Source: Coriobacteriia bacterium (lineage in GTDB: Bacteria; Actinomycetota; Coriobacteriia; Anaerosomatales; JAENZW01). From it: 33,586 nt of DNA. The stretch spans positions 1-33,586 of the forward strand of contig JAOUET010000003.1 of the NCBI GenBank assembly GCA_029858605.1, read 5' to 3'. Made by a program: the position numbers and the translations under genes. Of the stretch, positions 7,276 through 14,812 are shown piece by piece; position 1 is the first letter of the stretch; the number at the start of each line of letters is the position of its first letter. The notes beneath the pieces were generated by a model that was given only the letters and a program-made list of their open reading frames with translations, was not told where the DNA came from and did no database searches.

Positions 7276-7576
7276 CGGGAGCCTCCGTTGCGTCGTGCCG
7301 CTCAATCTGGTCACGCATGCCGACCGCGTCTGCTTCGGCGAGGCGCTTCCGCATCGAGGCGAACTCGCCGTACATGGTCGGCAGGTGCGAGTCGTCGTCG
7401 AGCATGTGGAACGCGATGTCCGTCGCGAGGTAGTCGAACCGGTACGCCTCGCGGTTGTAGGCCGCGATCAGCCTGCGGACGGTCTCGCGATCGAACTGCA
7501 TCGTGCCGCCGGCGAGTTCGGCCTGCACGCTGGCGACGAACGCGCGCTCGCGCTTGGTCGGACTGGTGTCGCTCAT
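7265..7576 (-). CDS. Hypothetical protein
   Basis: 103 aa; ends are consistent with the tightly overlapping gene arrangement. Confidence 0.6.
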   Translation of the reverse strand: MSDTSPTKRERAFVASVQAELAGGTMQFDRETVRRLIAAYNREAYRFDYLATDIAFHMLDDDSHLPTMYGEFASMRKRLAEADAVGMRDQIERHDATEAPDGT

Positions 7577-8100
7577 GCAGCACCTCGCGCGAGGATCTCG
7601 GCCCGTACCTCGGCCGGCTGCATCGCCGCCCAGATCATGCCCAGCCGGAACGCGCCCCAGGCACGCGGATCGTCCGGCAGGTTCTCGACGACGACTGCGA
7701 CCATCGACCGCGACAGGTACTCGCGAGCGGCCGGCAGCCGCTCGAGGTTGCCGAGAACCCAGGCGAGCATCCGCTCGCGGTCCTGCTCGGCCTCGATCCG
7801 CATCCGCTCGAACGCTGCGGCCCGTTCGGCCGCTCGCTCGTCCGGCGTCTTCGCGGCACGCTCACCGGCCGAGGAGTTGCCGCGCTTGATCTCGTGGAAC
7901 TCGTTCCAGAACCACGACATCTCCGGCACGTGCGACGCACGCCGGAGCTTCACGCGGTTGATCGCCTCGGCGAGCCATTCCTGGTTGAGGTTGCGGAACG
8001 TGTCGCGGAAGAGGTCGATCCAGTCGACCGAGAGTCCGGCGCTCGGCCAGAGTCCGAGGATGCGCTCGATGTTGCGACCGATCGTGAGCGGTTCAGACAT
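7573..8100 (-). CDS. Hypothetical protein (possible replication accessory)
   Basis: MSEPLTIGRNIERILGLWPSAGLSVDWIDLFRDTFRNLNQEWLAEAINRVKLRRASHVPEMSWFWNEFHEIKRG...; preceded by a near-match of the GGAGATGACCGATG cassette. Confidence 0.55.
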   Translation of the reverse strand: MSEPLTIGRNIERILGLWPSAGLSVDWIDLFRDTFRNLNQEWLAEAINRVKLRRASHVPEMSWFWNEFHEIKRGNSSAGERAAKTPDERAAERAAAFERMRIEAEQDRERMLAWVLGNLERLPAAREYLSRSMVAVVVENLPDDPRAWGAFRLGMIWAAMQPAEVRAEILARGAA

Positions 8101-8356
8101 CGGTCACCTCCTCGGGCAGCATGTCGCGGAGTTCGGTGATCTGCTCGGCGCGTTCTCCGGCGATGCGCTCGAGCTCCGCGACGCGTTGACGGAGCGCGAG
8201 GATCGTCTCGACCGCCTCGCAGGCGATCGGCAGGTTCAGGCTCACGTCCTGCCGGAGCAGCCGGCAGCAGATGTCGGCGCGATCGAGGCGGCTCAACCGG
8301 AACTCGCGCTGGAGCATGTCGATCCGGCGTCGCGTGTCGTTCCAGGTATCAGGCAT
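8093..8356 (-). CDS. Small hypothetical protein, paralogous to the neighbouring 8349..8669 product
   Basis: Shares LDRADICCRLL...EAVETILALRQRVAELE with the neighbour's ANDITHRLL...EAVDTILALRDQIVAYR. Confidence 0.6.
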   Translation of the reverse strand: MPDTWNDTRRRIDMLQREFRLSRLDRADICCRLLRQDVSLNLPIACEAVETILALRQRVAELERIAGERAEQITELRDMLPEEVTDV

Positions 8357-8669
8357 TCGCGACCGCCTTTCGCATCGGTCCGAGGATCATCTCGAGCCGG
8401 ATCTTGATCTCGTCGACCTCCTGCCGTGCGGTCTCGATCGCGGCCTGGAGCCGCGCGTTCTCGGCGTCGCTGGCCTGGACGATCGTGCGATAGGCGACGA
8501 TCTGATCGCGAAGCGCGAGGATCGTGTCGACCGCCTCCATGCAGTCGAGGTCGACCGCTCGCGTGTAGTGATCGACGCGATCGAGCAGTCGGTGCGTGAT
8601 GTCATTCGCCGGCACGCCGAGAGCGGCGAGTTCGGCCCGTAGTTGCGTTGCGCGTTCATCCGGTGTCAT
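8349..8669 (-). CDS. Small hypothetical protein (paralogue of 8093..8356)
   Basis: MTPDERATQLRAELAALGVPANDITHRLLDRVDHYTRAVDLDCMEAVDTILALRDQIVAYRTIV...; perfect GGAGATGACCGATG start. Confidence 0.65.
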   Translation of the reverse strand: MTPDERATQLRAELAALGVPANDITHRLLDRVDHYTRAVDLDCMEAVDTILALRDQIVAYRTIVQASDAENARLQAAIETARQEVDEIKIRLEMILGPMRKAVANA

Positions 8670-9544
8670 CGGTCATCTCCTGTCATTCCAGGTCGGTACA
8701 TCCGAGCGCCGCTCGCCGTTCGAGCGACGCCATCGGCGTCGATCCAGCATCCGAGCGGCAGTGTGCGCTCGGCGTTTCGTTTCGTCAACTCGGGACCGCT
8801 CGAGCGGCGGTCCGCGTAGGCCTGACCTCGTGCCATCCATCGCCGCAGTCCGGCCCGTACGTTTCGCCAGCGGCCGGACGGCGACTCGGCCGCGAGCCAT
8901 GCGTGCGCCCTGGCGAGCTCGGCGTCGACATCGACCGCCGGATACGCCGCCGCCCAGGCTCGCCGGTCGGCGTCGGTGACGCCTGCGAATCCGGTCTCGG
9001 GATGCCACTCGATCGGAGAGGTTCGCGAGGCTTTCGGCTCGTTGGCGGTCCCGGTCGATGGCGTTTCGACATCGACAGGGACAAGACTGGAACCGCTAGG
9101 TTCCAGTCCTTGGTTTTCTGTCTTGGTCTTACTCTTACTCTTACTCTTGGCATTGCAGTCGGAATGCGGTCGCATTGCATCCGCATCCGCCTGCTCGTCT
9201 GGATGCCATCGGGCGGAGGCTGCCCGGCGAGCCGACGCCGACCGCCGCTCGCGGATCTCCGCCAGCGTCTCGCCCGGCCACGAGAACCGGATCGTGCCGG
9301 ACCGGCGATTCGCTGTAGCCCAGCCAGAGGCGATTAGAGCGTCCGTCGTGCCTGGAGGTACGCCGGTAGCCTCGTCGACCGCGGACGCGTCTAAAGCCGT
9401 CTGCGGCCCGTAGGATTGAACCCAGCACCAGATCGCCAGCACGCGACCGGCTCCCTCGAACCGTCCTACTTGCAGAGTCCGGCAGAATGCCACAAAGCGA
9501 GGCTTCCGGAACAGGTCGACATCCACGGGAATCCATCGTTCCAT
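8666..9544 (-). CDS. Phage replication-initiator / replisome-organiser-like protein
   Basis: MERWIPVDVDLFRKPRFVAFCRTL... plus an AKSKSKSKTKTEN linker and a C-terminal helical domain. Confidence 0.55.
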   Translation of the reverse strand: MERWIPVDVDLFRKPRFVAFCRTLQVGRFEGAGRVLAIWCWVQSYGPQTALDASAVDEATGVPPGTTDALIASGWATANRRSGTIRFSWPGETLAEIRERRSASARRAASARWHPDEQADADAMRPHSDCNAKSKSKSKTKTENQGLEPSGSSLVPVDVETPSTGTANEPKASRTSPIEWHPETGFAGVTDADRRAWAAAYPAVDVDAELARAHAWLAAESPSGRWRNVRAGLRRWMARGQAYADRRSSGPELTKRNAERTLPLGCWIDADGVARTASGARMYRPGMTGDDR

Positions 9545-9569
9545 CGGTCATCTCCGATCATCCGGTCGA

Positions 9570-9615
9570 AGAACCGGCCCGGCCGCCGCCAAGGAGAGCG
9601 ACGACCGGGCCGGCG
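9570..9615 (-). terminator. GC-rich hairpin (terminator or attenuator) in the gap between the Gp157-like gene and the initiator-like gene
   Basis: Minus-strand CCGGCCCGG...CCGGGCCGG (9-bp perfect outer stem) followed by TTCTTCG. Confidence 0.55.
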
Positions 9616-9624
9616 TGAGAGGAG

Positions 9625-10134
9625 TCAGCGGATCGCGAGGCGCTTGCCTCGCTCTCCCAGTCTGGCGAACGGTAACGCCTGCCCGGCCTCGATGGCAAGC
9701 CGGATGCGTTCCTTATCCGGCTCCGTCCGCGTGACGGTCTTCGTCCAGTCGGCCGGAACCTCGCCATCGAGCAGCAGCGGAGCCTTCCCGCCGTTGCCGA
9801 CGACGCTCACCGCGTACCGGTCCGTCTCGAGCTTCTTCATGCCTCGAGCGTCCAGAGCGGCGAGCAGCCTCGCCGCGAGCCAGTCCGCCGACGCCTCGTC
9901 GACCTGGGCGCGACGGGCGAGGCGCTCGGCCTCGGCACGCCGGATATCCGCCCGAGCGCGGATCGACGTGATGAGCGCGGCGTAGTTGTCGACCTTGCCG
10001 GTCAGGTTCGCGTCGATCTCGGCGAACCACGCGTCGACGATCTCGGACACCTTCGGATCGGTAACGTCGCCGCCGACCTCGGCGAGCAGGTCGTCGAGCG
10101 CCTGCATGTCATCGGTGATCTGTAGCAGCCTCAT
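9625..10134 (-). CDS. Siphovirus Gp157-like protein
   Basis: MRLLQITDDMQALDDLLAEVGGDV...RADIRRAEAERLARRAQVDEASADWLAARLLAALDARGMKKLETDRYAVSVVGNGGK, the Gp157 pattern. Confidence 0.75.
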   Translation of the reverse strand: MRLLQITDDMQALDDLLAEVGGDVTDPKVSEIVDAWFAEIDANLTGKVDNYAALITSIRARADIRRAEAERLARRAQVDEASADWLAARLLAALDARGMKKLETDRYAVSVVGNGGKAPLLLDGEVPADWTKTVTRTEPDKERIRLAIEAGQALPFARLGERGKRLAIR

Positions 10135-10391
10135 CGGTTCACCTCGTTTCGGTTTGACCAGGCCGTGCCTGGGTTCTCGTCAATGTGCGTGTATTGCGTC
10201 TCGCGCTTCGGCTCGTTGATGAACGCCTCGACCTGCGACGGGCGGAACCGCCAGACGCGAGGACCGATCGCGACCGGAGAGAGCCGGCCCTGCTTGATCC
10301 AGCGGTAGACGGTGTCGCGGCTGATGCCGAACCTCGCGGCGAACTGCTCGGGCGAGATCGACGGCGAGTCATCAGAAGGGGATCTCGACAT
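10131..10391 (-). CDS. HTH_17 / excisionase-like DNA-binding protein
   Basis: ISPEQFAARFGISRDTVYRWIKQGRLSPVAIGPRVWRFRPSQVEAFI. Confidence 0.85.
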   Translation of the reverse strand: MSRSPSDDSPSISPEQFAARFGISRDTVYRWIKQGRLSPVAIGPRVWRFRPSQVEAFINEPKRETQYTHIDENPGTAWSNRNEVNR

Positions 10392-11154
10392 CGTCGTCCT
10401 CCTTCGCGACCGGCTTCGCATGCGACTTCGCGCCGCGGATGTCGAGCAACTCGATCCCGCGGCCGCTCTCCTTCACCAGCACGTCGGCCTCAACGCCGAC
10501 GAGCTCGAGCGCCCGTCCGCCGTGCGTCGCGGAGAACGTCGAGAATCGCTCGCCGCCGGTCGTGAACACCGAGTAGAGACGCCACGGGCCTTTCGCCGAC
10601 TGGCCGTCCTTCGTCTCGACTTTCTCGACGGTCACGCGTTCCCAGCCGTCGTCGAGCGTGACCGGCTCGACCGGCTTCGCCGCCGGCTTCGCCTGCGGCT
10701 TCGGAGCCGTCGCCGCGTGAGCCTGCGGCATCGAGACCTGCCGCTGCGGCTTCGGCTCGTTCGTCGCGTTCCCGTCGTCGTCCTCGTCGCCGACCACGCC
10801 GAGAGCGGCCGACAGGCTGTACCGCCTGGCGTACGTCATCGCCGAGCCTGTCGCCTGAGGCTTCGCGAGGTCGACGCGGACTGGCACGGGCGCGAGCCGG
10901 ATCGTCTCGCCGCTTGCGTCGCGGATGACGGTCCAGCACATCAGGTTCCCGTCCGGCATCGGCTCGAAGTCGCTCGCGAGCGCGAGGCCGAACCGGGCGA
11001 GGTGCGGTCGGCACGTTTCGAGGAACGAGCCGAGGCTCGCGTACTTGAACCGGCCGAACGCGGTGTTGACCTTGTCGAGCGCCGGCGACGGCATCTCGGC
11101 AAGTGCCGCGGCGAACGCCGCCGCGATCGTCTCTGTCTTCTTCTCAGGCTTCAT
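10372..11154 (-). CDS. erf: Erf-family single-strand annealing recombinase with C-terminal SSB-like tail
   Basis: AFGRFKYASLGSFLETCRPHLARFGLALASDFEPM...ATGSAMTYARRYSLSAALGVVGDEDDDGN (ERF motifs); C-terminus ends EDDDVEIPF. Confidence 0.85.
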   Translation of the reverse strand: MKPEKKTETIAAAFAAALAEMPSPALDKVNTAFGRFKYASLGSFLETCRPHLARFGLALASDFEPMPDGNLMCWTVIRDASGETIRLAPVPVRVDLAKPQATGSAMTYARRYSLSAALGVVGDEDDDGNATNEPKPQRQVSMPQAHAATAPKPQAKPAAKPVEPVTLDDGWERVTVEKVETKDGQSAKGPWRLYSVFTTGGERFSTFSATHGGRALELVGVEADVLVKESGRGIELLDIRGAKSHAKPVAKEDDDVEIPF

Positions 11155-11341
11155 CGACGACCTCCTCGATCTTGCCGTCCCGGATCAGGTTGGCGAGCTC
11201 GTCGAGCTCCGCGACCCTCCGCTCGATGTTGAGGGCGATGTCGTATCGCTTCTCCTCGGCGGCCATCTTGCGGACTTGGTTCAACTCGAACGCGGCGCAC
11301 TCAAGCGCAAAGCAGAACATTCCGACTCGTTCAGGTGTCAT
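11144..11341 (-). CDS. Small hypothetical protein
   Basis: 65 aa MTPERVGMFCFALECAAFELNQ...; perfect GGAGATGACCGATG start. Confidence 0.6.
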   Translation of the reverse strand: MTPERVGMFCFALECAAFELNQVRKMAAEEKRYDIALNIERRVAELDELANLIRDGKIEEVVDEA

Positions 11342-11469
11342 CGGTCATCTCCATGGCCGGTCTTGATGGTTCCGTCCCGCTTGCCGGCCTCGATCACGAA
11401 CGGGAGGAAGACGCCGGGGATCACGATGATCCCGGCGAGGATGCAGCACGCAAGGTCAAGCCACGACAT
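11338..11469 (-). CDS. 43-aa single-TM small protein
   Basis: MSWLDLACCILAGIIVIPGVFLPFVIEAGKRDGTIKTGHGDDR; stop overlaps the start of 11144..11341. Below the ORF-track length cutoff. Confidence 0.55.
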   Translation of the reverse strand: MSWLDLACCILAGIIVIPGVFLPFVIEAGKRDGTIKTGHGDDR

Positions 11470-11656
11470 CGACGGTCCCTCCGATGCGAGCGGTCCGCTT
11501 GGCCATCGCGAGATCGTTTCGCAGGCTGTCGAGGTCGACCCTGAACTGATCGAGCTGCTCGGCGAGCCGATCGCGTCCGGCCACGCGTGCCTGTTCGGCC
11601 TGCTGCCCGAGGTTGTAGATCGCGTAGTGAAGCGCGGCAGATTGTCGGTTTGTCAT
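11456..11656 (-). CDS. Small hypothetical protein
   Basis: 66 aa MTNRQSAALHYAIYNLGQQAEQARVAGRD...; perfect GGAGATGACCGATG start. Confidence 0.6.
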   Translation of the reverse strand: MTNRQSAALHYAIYNLGQQAEQARVAGRDRLAEQLDQFRVDLDSLRNDLAMAKRTARIGGTVDVVA

Positions 11657-11737
11657 CGGTCATCTCCTACGGTGCGAGCCTGCGACGTTCGCAGGCGAAG
11701 CGGCCCGGTCGCGTTTCCGCGGCCGAGCCGTGAGCGG

Positions 11738-11977
11738 TCAGCCGTACTTCAGCGACCAGCCGAGCTCCTTGAAGAGCGGCCGAGCATCGTCCGAGATGAC
11801 GAGCACGTCGTTCCCGCGGCTCCGGCGAATCGACGCAAGCCCGTGCTTGACGAGGATGCGAGCCTGCATCAGGACCGCGCCCGAGATCATGTCAACTTGG
11901 TTGACCTCGTTGCGAGTGTCGATGTCGCGCATCGACTTGGCCACGGCGTGAATCGCGTTCTTGAGTTCGCTGTCCAT
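11738..11977 (-). CDS. Small hypothetical protein, first gene of the early operon
   Basis: 79 aa MDSELKNAIHAVAKSMRDIDTRNEVNQ...; perfect GGAGATGACCGATG start; the candidate promoter lies just upstream. Confidence 0.65.
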   Translation of the reverse strand: MDSELKNAIHAVAKSMRDIDTRNEVNQVDMISGAVLMQARILVKHGLASIRRSRGNDVLVISDDARPLFKELGWSLKYG

Positions 11978-12037
11978 CGGTCATCTCCTGCTTCGCCGCG
12001 AACCCCGCGGCGGTCAGCTCATCAGGCCGACAGGTGG

Positions 12038-12065
12038 AGGATACAGCCTCCTTCGGCCCTGTCAA
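12038..12065 (-). promoter_or_regulatory. Candidate sigma70-like promoter for the leftward early operon
   Basis: Minus-strand TTGACA (12065..12060), 16-nt spacer, TATCCT (12043..12038), in the longest non-coding gap. Confidence 0.55.
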
Positions 12066-12202
12066 CCCCTACGCCGCACTAAATCGGCCTAGATTCTGAC
12101 AGGTCCGGATAACCAGCCTTCTAGAACGTCGTAGGACGCGTCCGAGCCGGGCCGGACCGGACAGGCTCCCGGCTGCTACCAACGTGTCCCAGCGGAAGTA
12201 AA

Positions 12203-12233
12203 CCGGCCCCGCGCCTAGAGGACGCGAGGCCGG
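12203..12233 (-). terminator. Strong hairpin, candidate terminator of the late/structural operon
   Basis: Minus-strand CCGGCCTCGCG-TCCTCTAGG-CGCGGGGCCGG (11 bp, one G.U) followed by TTTACTT. Confidence 0.6.
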
Positions 12234-12332
12234 GAGATGACTGCTGCCTGAGGCAGCACCGGAGGGGATGAGGCTCCGGGATGGATGGTCGGCGCAAGCG
12301 CCGGTCGGCTCGGGAATCCTACCGGCTCGGCA

Positions 12333-13748
12333 TCACGAGATCAACGCATCCGCGACGGTGACGTTCGTCCCGGTTCCGCTCGGCAGGAAGATCCCGCTCT
12401 CGTACAGGCCGAACATGCGGTCGAGCTCGAGGTTCATCTCGCCGACCGTGTTGTTCGAGATCGCGACCGTCGCGAGATCGCCGCGACGGCTATCCGTCGA
12501 GCCTGCCACGATCGCGACACCAGGACCGCCGGCCGCGAGTCGCTGCATCTCGCAGACCGTTACCTCGTCGATGAGGATCGAGCCGGTCGCGGTGAGCGCC
12601 GTCGTCAACTCGATGACGAGGTCGGTCTCGTCTGGAATGTTGACCGGCGAGACGACCGCGAAGCCGTGCCTGACGTAGGACGTTGTCAGGCTACCCCAGG
12701 CGACCGAGACCGTCATCGAGCCGAGCACCGTATCGGTCTGATCGCGGAACGAGATTCGCAGCGTGCCGGCAACCGCGGTCCCTTCCTGCCGAAGCCACGC
12801 CGAGAGCAGGTAGAGCGTGTCGCCCTTGAGCTTGCCGTAGGTTCCGCTCCCGTAGTTCATCCGCTGTCGGACCTTCGTCAGCGTCGAGCCGTCGCCGATG
12901 AACTTCAACGCGTACGATCCGCGCTGGGCGGTCGTGCTGCTCGCCACGTGAGTCGTCGCCGTGCCGGTCACGAGTTCCCAGCTCACCGGCACGTCGGACG
13001 CGAATACCTCGAAGTCGCTGTTCGTGAGCAGGTTCAGGCCGGGCGAGCCTCCGGCGTCCTGATCGCCGCAGGTCGCGGTCATCCGCATTGCGGTCCCGCT
13101 GCCGGCTCGCCATCGCCGATCGAGGTTCGGGAACGAACGGTCGCCAGTCACGGTCCAGACCTCGGAGCCGCTGGCGACGCCGGCGGTCTTCGTGTCCTCG
13201 GCGCATGAGAACGTCAGCGTCTCGGCCCGGAGGTACGGCTGGCCTGCGACCTTCGTCGCGAATACCACGTTGTTCTTGATGATCTTTGGAGCCTCGTCCG
13301 AGACGATGACGACCGCGTTCCCGGTGTTCGCCGCGTTGTACGAGGTCGCTCCGATCGTGAAGGACGACACCGCAACCTTCTCGCCGTCTCGGTTCATCTG
13401 AAACGCGAGCTCGCGCATCGCCTCGGGTACGGTCTTGGTCGGGAGCTTCGTGTCGGCGTCGACCATCTCGATGAGCGTCCGCTCGGCTGCGGCCTTGATG
13501 CCGACCAGCGTCCCGAGGCTGGCGTCGGCGACGATGTCCTCGTTGGCGACGGCCTGCACGAGATCGGTCGCCATCGGAAGCGTTCCGGTCGTCGAGGCGA
13601 ACACCGAGTAGATCGTGCGGACGCCGCTGGTCGCGGTCGCCGAGGTCGGCGCGATCGCCTGCTGATGCGTCCGGATCGTCTTCGCCAGGCCGAAGAGCTT
13701 CCCGAGACGCGTGAAGAGACCGCCGGTTCCCGTGAGCGTGACTGCCAT
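12333..13748 (-). CDS. Tail/virion structural protein with carbohydrate-binding-like module
   Basis: 471 aa; contains NLLTNSDFEVFASDVPVSWELVTGTATTHVASSTTAQRGSYALKFIGDGS (CBM_4_9-like jelly-roll pattern). Confidence 0.7.
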   Translation of the reverse strand: MAVTLTGTGGLFTRLGKLFGLAKTIRTHQQAIAPTSATATSGVRTIYSVFASTTGTLPMATDLVQAVANEDIVADASLGTLVGIKAAAERTLIEMVDADTKLPTKTVPEAMRELAFQMNRDGEKVAVSSFTIGATSYNAANTGNAVVIVSDEAPKIIKNNVVFATKVAGQPYLRAETLTFSCAEDTKTAGVASGSEVWTVTGDRSFPNLDRRWRAGSGTAMRMTATCGDQDAGGSPGLNLLTNSDFEVFASDVPVSWELVTGTATTHVASSTTAQRGSYALKFIGDGSTLTKVRQRMNYGSGTYGKLKGDTLYLLSAWLRQEGTAVAGTLRISFRDQTDTVLGSMTVSVAWGSLTTSYVRHGFAVVSPVNIPDETDLVIELTTALTATGSILIDEVTVCEMQRLAAGGPGVAIVAGSTDSRRGDLATVAISNNTVGEMNLELDRMFGLYESGIFLPSGTGTNVTVADALIS

Positions 13749-13757
13749 GCGACTAGC

Positions 13758-14006
13758 CTACCAATGTCCTTTCGGGCATCGCTCGGAAGCGATGCGCCAC
13801 TTGGCCGAGAGGAAGCAGCCGCAGCCGCCTTTCGCGAGGTCGCAGCGGCTCGGCCGCTCGAGGTAGCAGCCGGACGGGCAAGCCTCGCAGATCGCGATGC
13901 GTCGAGCGACTTCCGCCGGCTCGGCCGGCTCGACTCTCGCGACCGCCTTCGCGATGCCGATCGCGCCGCCGACCGCTCGCAGCATCAGGCCGGGCCGATC
14001 GCTCAT
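13758..14006 (-). CDS. Small Cys-rich (zinc-ribbon-like) protein
   Basis: MSDRPGLMLRAVGGAIGIAKAVARVEPAEPAEVARRIAICEACPSGCYLERPSRCDLAKGGCGCFLSAKWRIASERCPKGHW. Confidence 0.7.
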   Translation of the reverse strand: MSDRPGLMLRAVGGAIGIAKAVARVEPAEPAEVARRIAICEACPSGCYLERPSRCDLAKGGCGCFLSAKWRIASERCPKGHW

Positions 14007-14812
14007 GTGACATGCACCGTCCCAGGCGACCATATGAGCGTCTCGTTCGCGGCTTGGTACGTCTGCACGTTGAACGGCAGGTAGTCGCCGACGCGTGACC
14101 GGTAGTCGATTCGGCCATCGGCGCAATATGCGACCTGCGGACCCAAGTACAGCACGCCGCTCGCGTCCGGCGTGCCGACTCGACTCACGCCGCCAGTTCC
14201 GCTCCCTGGATCGTTGTGGCAGTAGTCGTAGCCGCTCGACGCGTAGCAGCCGTCACGAATGATCCCGAGGAACCGGATCGGCAGCACGACGTACCAACGT
14301 CCCGCGGTCGGACCTTGCGACGCGGTGTCGGCTCCGAACTCGACGATCGGCACGAACTGCACGTCGCAGACGCCTCCGCTCGCCGTGAGTTCGCCGATTC
14401 CCGAAAGGCACTGATACGCACCGCAGAAGTCCGGCGCTACCTGCTGGCAGGTGTAGAACTGTCCTGAGCCGGGCGGATCTTGCCATTGACACGCACACGG
14501 GCAGTTATAGAAGCCTGTCCCGAGGTTCGCCACGGCTTCGAGTTCGATCCCACACTCGCCGCACGGCGCGAACGGATTCGGATCTGTCCTCGTGATCCGA
14601 CCTCGGCCGACCTGGCCGGAATCGATCGTCGTCTGCCCGTAGCACGGACAGATGAAGTTCGGCACGTCAGGCAGGCACTCGCACGGGTTGAACAGGATCT
14701 GGAACGATCCGCTCCAGTAGATGCCGAACTCGGTCACGCCCGGCTCGCAGCAAGGCGAGCCGCACGGGTTCGCGCCGCAGCAGCACGCCATCGCCGCGAC
14801 GATGGCAGACAT
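14003..14812 (-). CDS. Extremely cysteine-rich tail-region protein
   Basis: 269 aa with 22 Cys, many as CxC or CC (MACCCGANPCGSPCCEPG, NPCECLPD, ICPCYG, CGEC, NCPCACQW). Confidence 0.75.
   Translation of the reverse strand: MSAIVAAMACCCGANPCGSPCCEPGVTEFGIYWSGSFQILFNPCECLPDVPNFICPCYGQTTIDSGQVGRGRITRTDPNPFAPCGECGIELEAVANLGTGFYNCPCACQWQDPPGSGQFYTCQQVAPDFCGAYQCLSGIGELTASGGVCDVQFVPIVEFGADTASQGPTAGRWYVVLPIRFLGIIRDGCYASSGYDYCHNDPGSGTGGVSRVGTPDASGVLYLGPQVAYCADGRIDYRSRVGDYLPFNVQTYQAANETLIWSPGTVHVT

Noticed and set aside
9545-9624. att site or integration core
   Set aside because: The palindrome is a transcription-type hairpin and no integrase gene was found.
12030-12332. tRNA gene in the long intergenic region
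   Set aside because: Several hairpins but no cloverleaf with T-loop GGTTCRA-type motif recognised by eye; would need tRNAscan-SE to exclude fully.
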